Part shown: piece by piece, positions 35,629-44,379 of the stretch
Layout of the letters: each line of letters starts with the position of its first letter
Position numbering within the stretch: the stretch's first letter is position 1
Assembly: GCA_947503525.1 (NCBI GenBank)
Contig: CANNEA010000003.1
Span: 558,001 to 622,000 of the forward strand
Direction: 5' to 3'
Source: an uncultured Carboxylicivirga sp.
GTDB lineage: Bacteria; Bacteroidota; Bacteroidia; Bacteroidales; Marinilabiliaceae
DNA: 64,000 nucleotides
Notes under the pieces: generated by a model
The model's input: the letters and a program-made list of their open reading frames with translations, nothing else
What the model was told of the DNA's origin: nothing
Database searches by the model: none
Made by a program: the position numbers and the translations under genes

Positions 35629-35694
35629 GTGTAGGGTTAAACCCTGGGTGGTGTAGGGTTAAACCCTGAGTGCAGTAGGGTTAAACCCTAAGGA
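35629..35694. repeat. Three tandem 22-bp repeats with a palindromic core
   Basis: Copies at 35629-35650, 35651-35672 and 35673-35694. Each holds the identical core AGGGTTAAACCCT (35633-35645, 35655-35667, 35677-35689), whose 6-base arms are inverted repeats around one A. Copies 1 and 2 differ at one base; copy 3 varies outside the core. The 22-bp spacing puts all cores on one face of the helix. The repeat lies between the pseudogene and the HU-gene terminator. Confidence 0.9.
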
Positions 35695-35718
35695 TAGTAT
35701 GCTTAAGGCCGAATAAAT

Positions 35719-35755
35719 AAAAAACACCCTGTATCAATCAAGTCGATACAGGATG
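35719..35755 (-). terminator. Terminator of the HU-type gene
   Basis: On the minus strand an 11-bp stem (35755-35745 with 35735-35725, one G-T pair) is followed by a run of six T (35724-35719). It is 29 bp after the HU-type gene stop. Confidence 0.85.
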
Positions 35756-35783
35756 CTTTATTAACATGGCTCTGTTAACCTTG

Positions 35784-36161
35784 TTATTCCTTTTCAAATA
35801 CTGTTTTTGATATTTTCTCTCTTAGTACCACAGCTGGTCTGAACCCAACACTTACGTTTTTAATGTTACGCACAGTAACATCTTCTTCCTTGTCTACACC
35901 ATTACTCTGTACACGAATACTTAATGTGCCAACTTCTTCTAAGGATACACTATATCCTTCGGTTAAGTTATCGCTAATAAAATCGCTTAAGGTTGTCAAT
36001 ACCGATCGTACATCCCCCTTGCTTAAAGATGTTTCTCTTACAATCATTTCTTCCATTTTGGTTCTGCTGATTGTTCCTTTGCGAATAGGTTGCACATAAA
36101 ATTTTGATTCGTCTGTGTTTTGAGGGTTGATTTTTGAAACTACTTTACATTTAATGCTCAT
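35784..36161 (-). CDS. HU-related DNA-binding protein (Bacteroidota long form)
   Basis: 125 residues. The N-terminal 30 residues (KCKVVSKINPQ, then FYVQPIRKGTISRTKMEEMI) are typical of the HU-related family of Bacteroidota rather than classical 90-aa HU. The helical dimer part (SKGDVRSVLTTLSDFISDNL) and the beta arm (SVSLEEVGTLSIRV, then SVGFRP) follow. It bends or coats DNA and usually has many paralogues in one genome. It is a single-gene unit with its own terminator and a long GC-rich hairpin in its leader. Confidence 0.88.
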   Translation of the reverse strand: MSIKCKVVSKINPQNTDESKFYVQPIRKGTISRTKMEEMIVRETSLSKGDVRSVLTTLSDFISDNLTEGYSVSLEEVGTLSIRVQSNGVDKEEDVTVRNIKNVSVGFRPAVVLREKISKTVFEKE

Positions 36162-36197
36162 CTGAAATAGAAATTAAAATCCTATATTGCTAAAGCT

Positions 36198-36258
36198 CCG
36201 CCGGCCACATCTTGCAATCCGCGTCTGCAAACATGGTAGCTTGATGACCAGCCGGCGG
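36198..36258 (-). promoter_or_regulatory. GC-rich hairpin in the leader of the HU-type gene
   Basis: CCGCCGGC (36198-36205) is the exact reverse complement of GCCGGCGG (36251-36258). The 45 bases between contain further short pairs (TGGT/ACCA near 36235-36250). It lies 36-97 bp before the HU-type start on the minus strand and is the most GC-rich spot nearby. It may be a structured leader or a protein-binding site. Confidence 0.5.
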
Positions 36259-36781
36259 TTTACTTTTACAATAATTCCCTTCAAGTTAAAAAACTTACTT
36301 TTTATTTTCCACTTAAATTATTCATTCTATGCTTAAATAGAATAATTATTGATAAGTATTGTATTATTTGGATAGCCTGTATTAAGTTGATAACAAGCAA
36401 TGAGTTAATGTGTCATGCAATAGGGTATGGATGCACTGGTAAATTACCTAATCATAAGCATTAACTTGTACAGGTAGCTTTGTGCAAGTATTTAAGGCTG
36501 TTGATCAGCTAAGCGCATGCTCTTATGTAAGATGAACTCTTAGTGTATTTTTTATTAATCAGGCTTAGGAGGTGTGGCAATGGCAAACAAAATACCGACT
36601 GCCCTGTTATTCATCTGAACCACTATAAATAAAATCAAACAGATGAAACGAGCCATGAGAAAATATTCTGACACACGAGAATCGTGAGATCGACGAAGTC
36701 AATGACAAATCCCGATACCAATTGGGAGGCGAGTTCCATCCCGATTGCTATTTGAGGCAATAAAAAACAAAATTTAAACCT
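36259..36781. other. About 520 bp without a gene
   Basis: No coding frame is supported. Near the end is a TCCCGAT/ATTGGGA hairpin (36710-36716 with 36721-36727) and a second CATCCCGATTG copy about 20 bases later. The promoter for the DoxX-like gene should lie here but has no clear consensus match. Confidence 0.4.
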
Positions 36782-37141
36782 ATGAAAAAGATTAAAATCA
36801 CCTTCTGGATTAGTACCGGTTTATTGAGCTTAATGATGTTAATGTCAGCATCCATGTATTTGTTTAAAAATGCCGATGTTAGTCAGGTATTCCTTAGCTT
36901 GGGTTATCCTACCTATATTATTTACCCTTTAGCAATTGCTAAAATACTGGGTTTAGTGGCCATATGGACAAACAAGTCAAAAGCGCTTAAAGAATGGGCC
37001 TATGCCGGTTTTTTCTTTGATTTTGTATTGGCCTTCTTTGCTCATGTTATGGTTAAGGACGGTGATCAAATGGGGGCACTAGTTGCTCTTATTCTGCTGG
37101 CGGTATCTTATATGATGGGTAAAAAAATGAATGCTAATTAA
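36782..37141 (+). CDS. DoxX-like family membrane protein
   Basis: 119 residues with four hydrophobic helices (about 8-26, 43-60, 75-92, 98-115) and little else. The pattern (LGYPTYIIYPLAIAKILGLVAIW, then KEWAYAGFFFDFVLAFFAH) is that of the short DoxX-like proteins. These are found near redox and uptake genes and have no settled function. It is the intact parent or sister of the pseudogene at 35240-35362. It lies 188 bp before the TonB-receptor gene in the same direction, but a promoter and operator between them suggest separate transcription. Confidence 0.82.
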   Translation: MKKIKITFWISTGLLSLMMLMSASMYLFKNADVSQVFLSLGYPTYIIYPLAIAKILGLVAIWTNKSKALKEWAYAGFFFDFVLAFFAHVMVKDGDQMGALVALILLAVSYMMGKKMNAN

Positions 37142-37191
37142 TCGAAATATTTCCATAAAAGGCTATAGTTATTCTATCGCTGCATTATAAA

Positions 37192-37218
37192 TGATAAGTT
37201 CTTATCAGAATATTTTTG
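37192..37218 (+). promoter_or_regulatory. Candidate promoter with a Fur-like palindrome before the TonB-receptor gene
   Basis: TGATAAGTTCTTATCA (37192-37207) is a perfect 7-2-7 palindrome, close to the 7-1-7 TGATAAT/ATTATCA units of Fur boxes. It is followed after 3 bases by TATTTTTG (37211-37218), an exact TAnnTTTG -7 box. The palindrome would cover the promoter spacer, a repressor position. The gene is a siderophore-type receptor, which suits iron control. Confidence 0.55.
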
Positions 37219-37328
37219 TTCTTATAGGCAAGTACTTAGGGCAGTGCTTTGGATTTTCAACAATATTGCCGATCTTAAATTTTAATAGTTTCCATACTAT
37301 ATCATAATAATAGTTTAAGGTAACACAT

Positions 37329-39653
37329 ATGAGATATCTATTTTTGATAATGGCAGTCTTTTCATTAAGTGGTCTTGTGGCACAGAATACAGGTAATGTA
37401 AGAGGTGTAATAACAGATCAGAATGGCGATGCTATTGAGGCGGCTAATATATTTGTTCAAGGTGGTAATTATGGAGCTGCCAGTAATAAAGAAGGTGAGT
37501 TTTTAATCGAAAACCTATCTGTCGGGAGTAAAGAACTGGTGGTAACGGCTATCGGTTATGAAGCTCAAATGATAACTGTTGATATTCAAGCCGGAGAAAC
37601 CAGCACACAAGATTTTATAATGCAAACGGCATTTTCTGAATTGGAGGAAGTTGTTGTTAGTGGCGATTTATACAGCGATGAATTTCTTACCAATTCTACT
37701 ACGGCTGGTACAAAAATACCCGTTCATCCCAAAGAATTACCCTTGGGCATGGATGTATTATCACATTATATGCTTACCCAGTTGCAACCCGTCCGCTTAA
37801 CTGATGCGGTTCAGTTTGTAAGTGGGATTAATCAGGAAACCGGTTTTGGAGGTCGTACGGATATATATGTGATTCGTGGTTTTAGAAGTGATCGGGAAAG
37901 TATTTTTAAAAATGGCTTTCGTAATCCTATGCGTGTATACCGTGAGAGTAGTAATGTGCAGCAAATAGAAGTGCTTAAAGGGCCGGCATCAACCTTGTTT
38001 GGCGTTTCAGATCCTGGAGGCACAGTAAATATTGTTACCAAAAAACCGAAGTCAGTTAAACATGGTGAAGTTGAGTTTCTAACTAATCAATTTGGAATGG
38101 TGCGTCCTTCCATAGATATTGGTGGTCCGCTTAATAAGGATTTTAGAATGAACTATCGACTGAATGCGGCTTATGAGCAAGGTGGTACTTACAGAGATCA
38201 AATTCATACTGAGCGCTTCTTTTTGGCACCTAGTATTTCGTATCAGATCAATCCTAAAACAACGCTTACCTTTAATGGAGAATACTTAAAACACAGCCAG
38301 GCCACTGACAGGGGAGTGCCCATTTATGATCCGCAAAGAGATAAGGAATATAAGTTGGATAGAGCCAAGAGCTTTGGTGATCCTTATAATGAGACCGTGA
38401 ATACCAATTCCTTAAATCAATTTGAGATTGTTAGAAAATTGCATGGTGATTTTTCGTTTCGTAGTGCTGTGAATCTTCTAAGTACCAATGGATTCAGGAA
38501 TGCGGTTGAAGTGAGTGGTTTTGCTGCTGAAGATTCTGTAAAGCGCTATTTTCAGGATCAACGACATGTTGAGCGTTATACAGCCTGGCAAAATGAAGTC
38601 TTGGGAACATTCTATACGGGTAGCTTAAAACACAGTGCGGTTTTGGGTTTGGAGTATGCCCATACATTAACGGATATGTTTATACAGCAGGATAAAAACT
38701 ATGATGTGGTGTCGGTATTTAATACCAAATATAATCAACAGGCTCCAAAGCAGCTGGTATTAGCTACAACAAACGACTATGAATATAAGATTGACAATTT
38801 CGGCATCTATTTTCAGGATTTTATTAAGGTTAACTCGTATCTGAACCTTATTGCCGGAGTTAGATACGATCACTACAAATCAGTTTATGATAATCGTTTA
38901 AAAAATAGTGTAAGCAACAATACCTATACCGGATTTTCACCTCGTGTGGGTGCATTGGTGAAGCCATTAAACGCCTTTTCAGTATTTTCAAATTATTCCG
39001 AAGGCTTTAATCCGCTGTGGGGCAATCCAGCTGATAAAGAGGGTAATGTATTTGATCCCATCAAGAACAGCTCATTTGATGTGGGGGTGAAATTTTATAT
39101 GCTTAATAATCAGTTTAACATTACGGCTACCTACTTTGATCTAACCCGAAATGGTCTTTTGGTTGACGACCCGGATGATCAGGATTTTAGTATTCAAACG
39201 GGTGAAGCACGAAGCAATGGCTTTGAATTAGATATTCAAGGAGAGCCAATACCAGGATGGACCTTTATGACGTCCTATTCATATACCGATGCACGAATCA
39301 CAGAAGATACCAATGCAGACCGGGTAGGTCAACCCTTGGGTAATGTAGCGCCGGATATGTTTAAACTTTGGATGAATTATGAAATGCAAAATGGAGCCCT
39401 TAAGGGTTTTGGTTTGGGGGCCGGACACCGTTACATATCAGAACGTGCAGCCAGTGACGGAATTGATGTTAAACAATTGGATGCCTATAATGTAGTGGAT
39501 CTCCGCTTATTTTATCGTAATGATGCATGGACTTCTACTTTATCGATAAACAACCTTTTTAATGAGTATTACTTCCTGGGTTCTCAAAACTATAATCGGG
39601 CAATGCCAGGAGCTCCTCGACATTTTACCTTATCGTTTATTTATAAATTTTAA
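37329..39653 (+). CDS. TonB-dependent siderophore-type outer-membrane receptor
   Basis: 774 residues. The signal peptide ends near residue 19 (SGLVAQ). A carboxypeptidase-regulatory-like domain follows at about 22-100 (NVRGVITDQNGDAIEAANIFV). The plug at about 130-250 has TDAVQFVSGINQ, YVIRGF and QQIEVLKGPASTLFGVSDPGGTVNIVTK, the pattern of FhuA/FpvA-type siderophore receptors. The barrel fills the rest and ends in Phe (SFIYKF). It imports a ferric siderophore using TonB energy. The next gene, 6 bp away, is a PepSY membrane protein, a common partner that is thought to reduce iron at the inner membrane. Confidence 0.93.
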   Translation: MRYLFLIMAVFSLSGLVAQNTGNVRGVITDQNGDAIEAANIFVQGGNYGAASNKEGEFLIENLSVGSKELVVTAIGYEAQMITVDIQAGETSTQDFIMQTAFSELEEVVVSGDLYSDEFLTNSTTAGTKIPVHPKELPLGMDVLSHYMLTQLQPVRLTDAVQFVSGINQETGFGGRTDIYVIRGFRSDRESIFKNGFRNPMRVYRESSNVQQIEVLKGPASTLFGVSDPGGTVNIVTKKPKSVKHGEVEFLTNQFGMVRPSIDIGGPLNKDFRMNYRLNAAYEQGGTYRDQIHTERFFLAPSISYQINPKTTLTFNGEYLKHSQATDRGVPIYDPQRDKEYKLDRAKSFGDPYNETVNTNSLNQFEIVRKLHGDFSFRSAVNLLSTNGFRNAVEVSGFAAEDSVKRYFQDQRHVERYTAWQNEVLGTFYTGSLKHSAVLGLEYAHTLTDMFIQQDKNYDVVSVFNTKYNQQAPKQLVLATTNDYEYKIDNFGIYFQDFIKVNSYLNLIAGVRYDHYKSVYDNRLKNSVSNNTYTGFSPRVGALVKPLNAFSVFSNYSEGFNPLWGNPADKEGNVFDPIKNSSFDVGVKFYMLNNQFNITATYFDLTRNGLLVDDPDDQDFSIQTGEARSNGFELDIQGEPIPGWTFMTSYSYTDARITEDTNADRVGQPLGNVAPDMFKLWMNYEMQNGALKGFGLGAGHRYISERAASDGIDVKQLDAYNVVDLRLFYRNDAWTSTLSINNLFNEYYFLGSQNYNRAMPGAPRHFTLSFIYKF

Positions 39654-39659
39654 ATAGAA

Positions 39660-40736
39660 ATGATAAGGCTAATCAGGCTTTTGCATAACTATTTAGGACT
39701 TATTTTAGGACTTCCTTTGCTTATTTCTGCGCTTAGTGCGGCAGTATATGTTTGGCAGCCTGAATTAACCACCTGGCTTTATCCTGAACTTTACTGTGTT
39801 CCGGATAATAAGGCAAATGTCTTATCCCTTGACTCATTGCTTCATGTTGTTGAGCATACCGAGAATCAATCGATTAATAGAATGTACTTTCCGGAGCGCG
39901 AACGCCAGAGCTTTGTCTTCACCTTTAAACAGACTGAGGGATTTCATTTCTATTCTCCTATTGATGGATCTAAACTCGGAGAGCTAAAACAAAGAAGAGG
40001 TCTTTTGGACGTGGTTTTGAAACTGCATACCTTCAGTTACTTTCCCAATGGTAAATATTTCATTGCCTGGGTCAGTATCTTGTGTGTTTTTATCATATTC
40101 AGTTCAGGGTATTATTTATGGTGGCCTAAAAACAGAAAATTTAAGGCCTTTGATTTTAAGTTGAGTAGACGCTCATTAAGTAATAGGATTTGGCCATTTC
40201 TGCTTCACCGTGTTTTAGGCATGTATTTGAGCCTGTTTATACTAATTGTTGGGTTAAGCGGAGTCTATTTCGTTTACAAAAAGCCATTTAAGCAAATGCT
40301 GCAAACTATGGGATCAGATGTGCAGATAAGCCAGAAGAACTCAAAAGTAGATCTTCCCGATGATTATGATTTTAGTGAAGCTCTGCAACCACTGGAGAAC
40401 TACTTTGTCGATTATCATCCACGAAGCATTATTCTTAATTACAAAAACAGTGGCCACACCTATATAAGCTGGATGAAGTTTAAAGAAATGCATAATGGTA
40501 AAAAGAAAAGAGCCTATGCTTTATTTGATCCCAATACGAATTTTTCCATTGTAGTTTCAGATCCTTTGTTAGCCAGTAGGATGGATGTTATTCTGGATGC
40601 GTGGTTACCTCCATTTCATTTTGGAGAATGGGGGGCATGGTTCTCAAGAATATTGTACTTTCTGGGCTCCTTGGGGTTTTCGGCATTAATTGTATTTGGA
40701 TATTGGTCATTTTTTAAACGAAGAAAGCGTAGGTAA
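39660..40736 (+). CDS. PepSY-associated transmembrane protein (probable iron-siderophore reductase partner)
   Basis: 358 residues. Four membrane helices can be seen: about 5-28, 128-150, 178-203 (with HRVLGMYLSLFILIVGLSGVYF) and 332-352. Two periplasmic parts lie between them. His residues at the helix ends (LLHNYLGL, LHTF, HRVLG) are candidates for haem ligands, as in ferric-siderophore reductases of this family. It is 6 bp after the siderophore receptor gene and clearly co-transcribed. The role as reductase is from family knowledge and context. Confidence 0.85.
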   Translation: MIRLIRLLHNYLGLILGLPLLISALSAAVYVWQPELTTWLYPELYCVPDNKANVLSLDSLLHVVEHTENQSINRMYFPERERQSFVFTFKQTEGFHFYSPIDGSKLGELKQRRGLLDVVLKLHTFSYFPNGKYFIAWVSILCVFIIFSSGYYLWWPKNRKFKAFDFKLSRRSLSNRIWPFLLHRVLGMYLSLFILIVGLSGVYFVYKKPFKQMLQTMGSDVQISQKNSKVDLPDDYDFSEALQPLENYFVDYHPRSIILNYKNSGHTYISWMKFKEMHNGKKKRAYALFDPNTNFSIVVSDPLLASRMDVILDAWLPPFHFGEWGAWFSRILYFLGSLGFSALIVFGYWSFFKRRKRR

Positions 40737-40764
40737 TAGTGGCGCCTCAGTCAAAACGGAAGAA

Positions 40765-40796
40765 TTTGTTTTACTTAGGGGAAAATAATATTTTTG
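40765..40796 (+). promoter_or_regulatory. Promoter with a long leader before the GNAT gene
   Basis: TTTG (40765-40768), 20 bases, then TATTTTTG (40789-40796), a full match to the Bacteroidota consensus. Transcription would start near 40803, leaving a leader of about 200 bases that contains the 40845-40943 structure. Confidence 0.6.
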
Positions 40797-40844
40797 TGGC
40801 TTATGACGAATACAAAGTTCTATATTAAGAAGTGTCTGGCTTAA

Positions 40845-40943
40845 GGTGGGTAATTATAAATGGATGCTCATCCATTTAGCCTGCAAGTATTATTGAGTTC
40901 CCGTTATGATGGGAGCAATTGGTGGCACCTATAATTATCCACT
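40845..40943 (+). ncRNA. Structured leader candidate (14-bp closing stem with inner hairpins)
   Basis: Bases 40845-40858 pair with 40930-40943 over 14 positions, with two G-T pairs. Inside are a hairpin with 9-base arms and a 2-base tip (40858-40866 with 40869-40877, sharing one base with the outer stem) and a TCCC/GGGA pair near 40899-40914. It lies in the expected leader of the GNAT gene. It may be a cis-acting RNA or a small inverted-repeat (MITE-like) element; no target-site duplication was seen. Confidence 0.45.
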
Positions 40944-41006
40944 CTGAAAAGAATAAGCTAATTGAATAGCTGTATTTATACATGTGTTATTTTAATTATA
41001 ATTCAG

Positions 41007-41543
41007 ATGAGAATAAAAGAAAGTAATAATATAGATCGAATTTATCCATTAATATTAAAAGCTTTTCCTGAGGAAAAGAGTGTAGCGGACTTAACCCGCG
41101 ATTTATTAAATGATGCGACAGCTGAACCCATCTTATCTTTAGTAGCCGAAATTGATCATGAATATGTAGGACATATTTTATTTACCAAATGTAAGATGGG
41201 AGGACATTCAGATGGTCCTGCTATGTATATTCTGGCTCCGTTAGCAGTGGCGCCCCATCATCAAAAAAAGGGAATTGGAGGTGCGTTAATCAATGAAGGA
41301 CTGAGAATATTAAAAGATTGGGAAGTGGAGTTGGTTTTTGTACTGGGTCATATTGATTACTATCCACGATACGGTTTTATCAATGACGCACTTAGTTTCG
41401 GTTTTAAAGCCCCCTTTGACATTCCTGAAGAAGTGAAAGATGCCTGGATGATACAATCATTAAATGAAGGACTATTACCTGAGATTAGAGGAGTAGTGCA
41501 GTGTTGTGAGGCCATGAACAAGGAAGAGCACTGGAGAGAGTAA
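41007..41543 (+). CDS. GNAT-family N-acetyltransferase (YhbS-like)
   Basis: 178 residues from the ATG at 41007, preferred because the extra 15 residues of the longer frame (CIYTCVILIIIQ) are not part of a GNAT fold. The domain shows IDHEYVGHILFTKC, then the acetyl-CoA loop APHHQKKGIGGALINEGL and VFVLGHIDYYPRYGFIN. The order matches YhbS-type enzymes. The acceptor is unknown. It stands alone behind a strong promoter and a long structured leader, which is unusual for such a gene, and ends at a bidirectional terminator. Confidence 0.85.
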   Translation: MRIKESNNIDRIYPLILKAFPEEKSVADLTRDLLNDATAEPILSLVAEIDHEYVGHILFTKCKMGGHSDGPAMYILAPLAVAPHHQKKGIGGALINEGLRILKDWEVELVFVLGHIDYYPRYGFINDALSFGFKAPFDIPEEVKDAWMIQSLNEGLLPEIRGVVQCCEAMNKEEHWRE

Positions 41544-41570
41544 ATAAAGTTTACGCTTTAAATGATATAA

Positions 41571-41605
41571 GAGGGGTCCCAATATTTAGAGGACCCCTTT
41601 TTAGT
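41571..41605. terminator. Bidirectional terminator between convergent genes
   Basis: AGGGGTCC (41572-41579) pairs with GGACCCCT (41591-41598) and is followed by a T run. It serves the GNAT gene and probably the convergent M64 gene, whose stop is at 41611. Confidence 0.82.
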
Positions 41606-41610
41606 TATAT

Positions 41611-43023
41611 CTATTTAGTATTTTGCTCAATAATTAATTTAATGGCCCTCTGGCAGGCTGGACAAAAGTGATCGTGTCGGGTGAACATGATGCAGTTGGC
41701 AGCGCTTCGATACAATCCTTTTGATTTATACTGAGCACCTTCAAAAGCACCAACATGACCACTATATTTCATGCTTGCCAATAATTCATCATCCCAGTCA
41801 CGCTTTTTAATGAAAAAGTCTTCCATTACCTTTTCATCCACCTTAGCTTTACGCATTTCAACACGTTTCTTTTGCACTGCAATACTGTGCTCATCGTACT
41901 TAGCCTTGTCCCATGGAGTAGGAATAGGGGTATTGGGTGTAACAATGTCTTTCCACTTAATCGTTTCCGGATTGGTATTGGCTGTTACATTTAATTCCCA
42001 AGGTTCAAGGTGTTGCCCATCCATCTCATATGCCGTTGACGAGGTATAATATTCATCTGCTAAATCAGCAAAGTGATGCCCAAATTCATGCACAAATAAA
42101 TACTCTTGAAAAGCATTATCTACAGCAGCAGTAATGTAAAGATTGTAGATTCCACCACCACCGTAGATGGAATCATTCATTAGGATAGCCGTAAATTCAT
42201 ATGGAACTGAAGCCGCTGCATCACGAATGGTTTTATTATCATAGCCCAAAGCATAGCGTTCTGAATTAAAAGCTCCATAGGTAACCGACAAAGCAGAGCG
42301 AGTATGAATATCCTGGTGTGGGTGATTAATACCTGAATCAGGAGATGGTGTTTCAACTGCCCGGATAGAAAATTGATCTTTAAAGGAGGCATAAGGTTCA
42401 GTACTCAACAGAACTTCGGCAAATCGCTTAGCATCTTTACGGAATTTGGCCATATCCTCTTTTGCATAGCCTTCACCTAGGACCACAATATCAACTTGCT
42501 TCTCCGGATCTCCGTTAACTACAACATCAAAGGATTTGTAATGGTTAGTTACTGCCTTTGAAAAAGCCCGGTGATGATTAGGATCAACTTTATAGCTCCA
42601 AACCGGATCAAAACCATTGTGAATATTTCGTTTAGAAATGATCAAATTAACTTCTTTTTTAGGCCATGGAAACCTAATGGACTCATGAAAACTTCCCCAT
42701 TGTTTTTGGGCTTCAGGTGTAGCTTCCCATTCTCCATAGATGCTTGAATATCCTCTGGAATATAAAACGGCCTCGGTTTCAATATCTTTAATTTCAAAGT
42801 AGTATTTTCCCAGGTTTAACTCGTCAATAAGAATGGTTTTACTACCGGCCCATTCTCCATCATTTACCATTTGGTCAAATGCAAAATGTTCCTCTTCAGA
42901 ATTACCAACATGACTATAATCCAAACGCATTGTTGAATTGGTAAAATGCTGATGGAATTGAGCTTTAGATAGAAATGCAGACCCAATTATCATTAAGGTA
43001 AAAAGAAGTGTCTTTTTCATCAT
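41611..43023 (-). CDS. M64 family (IgA-peptidase-type) metallopeptidase, exported
   Basis: 470 residues from the ATG at 43023; the longer frame to 43068 adds a hydrophilic stretch before the signal peptide (KKTLLFTLMIIGSAFLSKAQ). An N-terminal beta domain of about 150 residues is followed by the catalytic domain opening with VDIVVLGEGYAKEDMAKF. The zinc site is VHEFGHHFADLADEYY (HEFGH plus the later Glu/Asp), the M64 signature. Near the C-terminus is a CPAC pair. Family members include IgA-cleaving proteases of gut bacteria; in free-living species they are general secreted peptidases. It is a single-gene unit. Confidence 0.9.
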   Translation of the reverse strand: MMKKTLLFTLMIIGSAFLSKAQFHQHFTNSTMRLDYSHVGNSEEEHFAFDQMVNDGEWAGSKTILIDELNLGKYYFEIKDIETEAVLYSRGYSSIYGEWEATPEAQKQWGSFHESIRFPWPKKEVNLIISKRNIHNGFDPVWSYKVDPNHHRAFSKAVTNHYKSFDVVVNGDPEKQVDIVVLGEGYAKEDMAKFRKDAKRFAEVLLSTEPYASFKDQFSIRAVETPSPDSGINHPHQDIHTRSALSVTYGAFNSERYALGYDNKTIRDAAASVPYEFTAILMNDSIYGGGGIYNLYITAAVDNAFQEYLFVHEFGHHFADLADEYYTSSTAYEMDGQHLEPWELNVTANTNPETIKWKDIVTPNTPIPTPWDKAKYDEHSIAVQKKRVEMRKAKVDEKVMEDFFIKKRDWDDELLASMKYSGHVGAFEGAQYKSKGLYRSAANCIMFTRHDHFCPACQRAIKLIIEQNTK

Positions 43024-43172
43024 GTCATTGTATTTAATGTTGTGAGCACAATATAACGAATAAGTCATTCTTTATTAATGTCGAATATCATGCTCATAAT
43101 TTTTTAGAATAGCGTCACCCTAATTTGCGTTTGGAGTGTCTTAATACAAACAAACTTCAATTATTACGTCTT

Positions 43173-43814
43173 ATGAATAATTCAAATTTAATACAAATGA
43201 ATTTTGAAAGATTTGATAAATGCAGCATGTTTAAATCAGGAGATCAGGTTTATGAACAGGATGCTTTGTCAAATTCAGCTTATTACGTCAGGCAAGGATA
43301 TCTAAAAATTTATAGAGTAGGGGCAAAGGGACAACAACAGATTATTCGTTTAGCAAAACAAGGAGATATTGTAGGTTATCATTCGCTTCTTACTCAGGAA
43401 CCGGAGGCTACCGCATGCGAGTGCATGGTAAACAGTGTGCTTTGCGAAATTGGCGAAACAAGTTTGGAAGATTATTTGCGAAGCAACCAACAGTTGTCAT
43501 CAGCATTGCTAAAATTGAGTTGTGATGAAATTAAAATGACTTGTGATTCTATACTTGTCATGACTCAAAGTTCGGTATTGGCAAGGGTGGCCAATTTGCT
43601 GCTTAAGCTATTTGACCTATTTGATATGAATAGTGGTGACGATTTTCCTTTTAAGATTTCACGTGATGATTTAGCCAATTGGGTTGGCACATCAAAGGAA
43701 TCAATTAGTCGTTCTTTAAATGAATTTCATAAAGAAGGTTTCATTAATCTTGAAAAAAGAAAATTTCAATTATTGGATATAAATGGACTGAAAAGAGTGG
43801 TAAAAATCTCTTAA
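43173..43814 (+). CDS. Crp/Fnr-family transcriptional regulator (copy 1)
   Basis: 213 residues from the ATG at 43173; ATGs at 43125 and 43197 are also possible. The cyclic-nucleotide-binding-type beta barrel is at about 15-115 (SAYYVRQGYLKIYRVGAKGQ, then IVGYHSLL). A dimer helix and a winged helix follow, with recognition pattern ISRDDLANWVGTSKESISRSLNEF. No N-terminal Fe-S cysteine set is present, so it is not a classical oxygen-sensing Fnr. It is a close paralogue of the gene at 45971, roughly half identical by eye. The two flank a barrel gene. Confidence 0.9.
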   Translation: MNNSNLIQMNFERFDKCSMFKSGDQVYEQDALSNSAYYVRQGYLKIYRVGAKGQQQIIRLAKQGDIVGYHSLLTQEPEATACECMVNSVLCEIGETSLEDYLRSNQQLSSALLKLSCDEIKMTCDSILVMTQSSVLARVANLLLKLFDLFDMNSGDDFPFKISRDDLANWVGTSKESISRSLNEFHKEGFINLEKRKFQLLDINGLKRVVKIS

Positions 43815-43981
43815 TCATGAACTCTTAGCTTATATCAGAGTAGGATAAGTGAATACTGTATAGGCATATTGAATCTTGTGCTTTGTAAGGGTCAATTACC
43901 ATTGGGCAATACTTTTTATGCAAGAAGCACATTGCTTAATATAAAAAGACATTACCCGATTGTTGCAAACAAAGCTTGACA

Positions 43982-44206
43982 ATGTCAGCTGCTTTAGCCA
44001 AAACAAACGAGATGAATGAAGAATCAAATTATGTAGGTTTAATTTTCAAGTGCCCGTATGATGACACAAAATGTGATTGCGTTTTTGACTCAATTCGAAA
44101 TGAACCTACACAACACCGTTACATCAAATGGAATAATTTGGATTATGGTATCAAGCAATTATTGATTCAGAAACATTTAAACTGTAGAAATAAAAATGAA
44201 CCTTAG
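43982..44206 (+). CDS. Small Cys-containing protein, unknown function
   Basis: 74 residues from the ATG at 43982 (62 if the ATG at 44012 is used). The centre has a cysteine cluster, CPYDDTKCDCVF, and a late Cys (HLNCRNK), so metal binding is possible. The rest is polar with aromatic residues (RYIKWNNLDYGIKQLL). It follows the Crp/Fnr gene by 170 bp in the same direction. No family is recognised. The protein-like sequence makes a real gene likely but not certain. Confidence 0.5.
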   Translation: MSAALAKTNEMNEESNYVGLIFKCPYDDTKCDCVFDSIRNEPTQHRYIKWNNLDYGIKQLLIQKHLNCRNKNEP

Positions 44207-44379
44207 GGCTTGCGCTAATTTTCATATGGTATTATTTTACACATATAAAAGAGTGCTCAGTATTATTATTGAATTAGATGATCTAACGGGATTATAGCTG
44301 AAAGCAAATTCTTCAATCGTAAGGATATAAATAGGACAATTATTGATGAGTACTCTTTTTCTTAATCATTTCACTCAAA

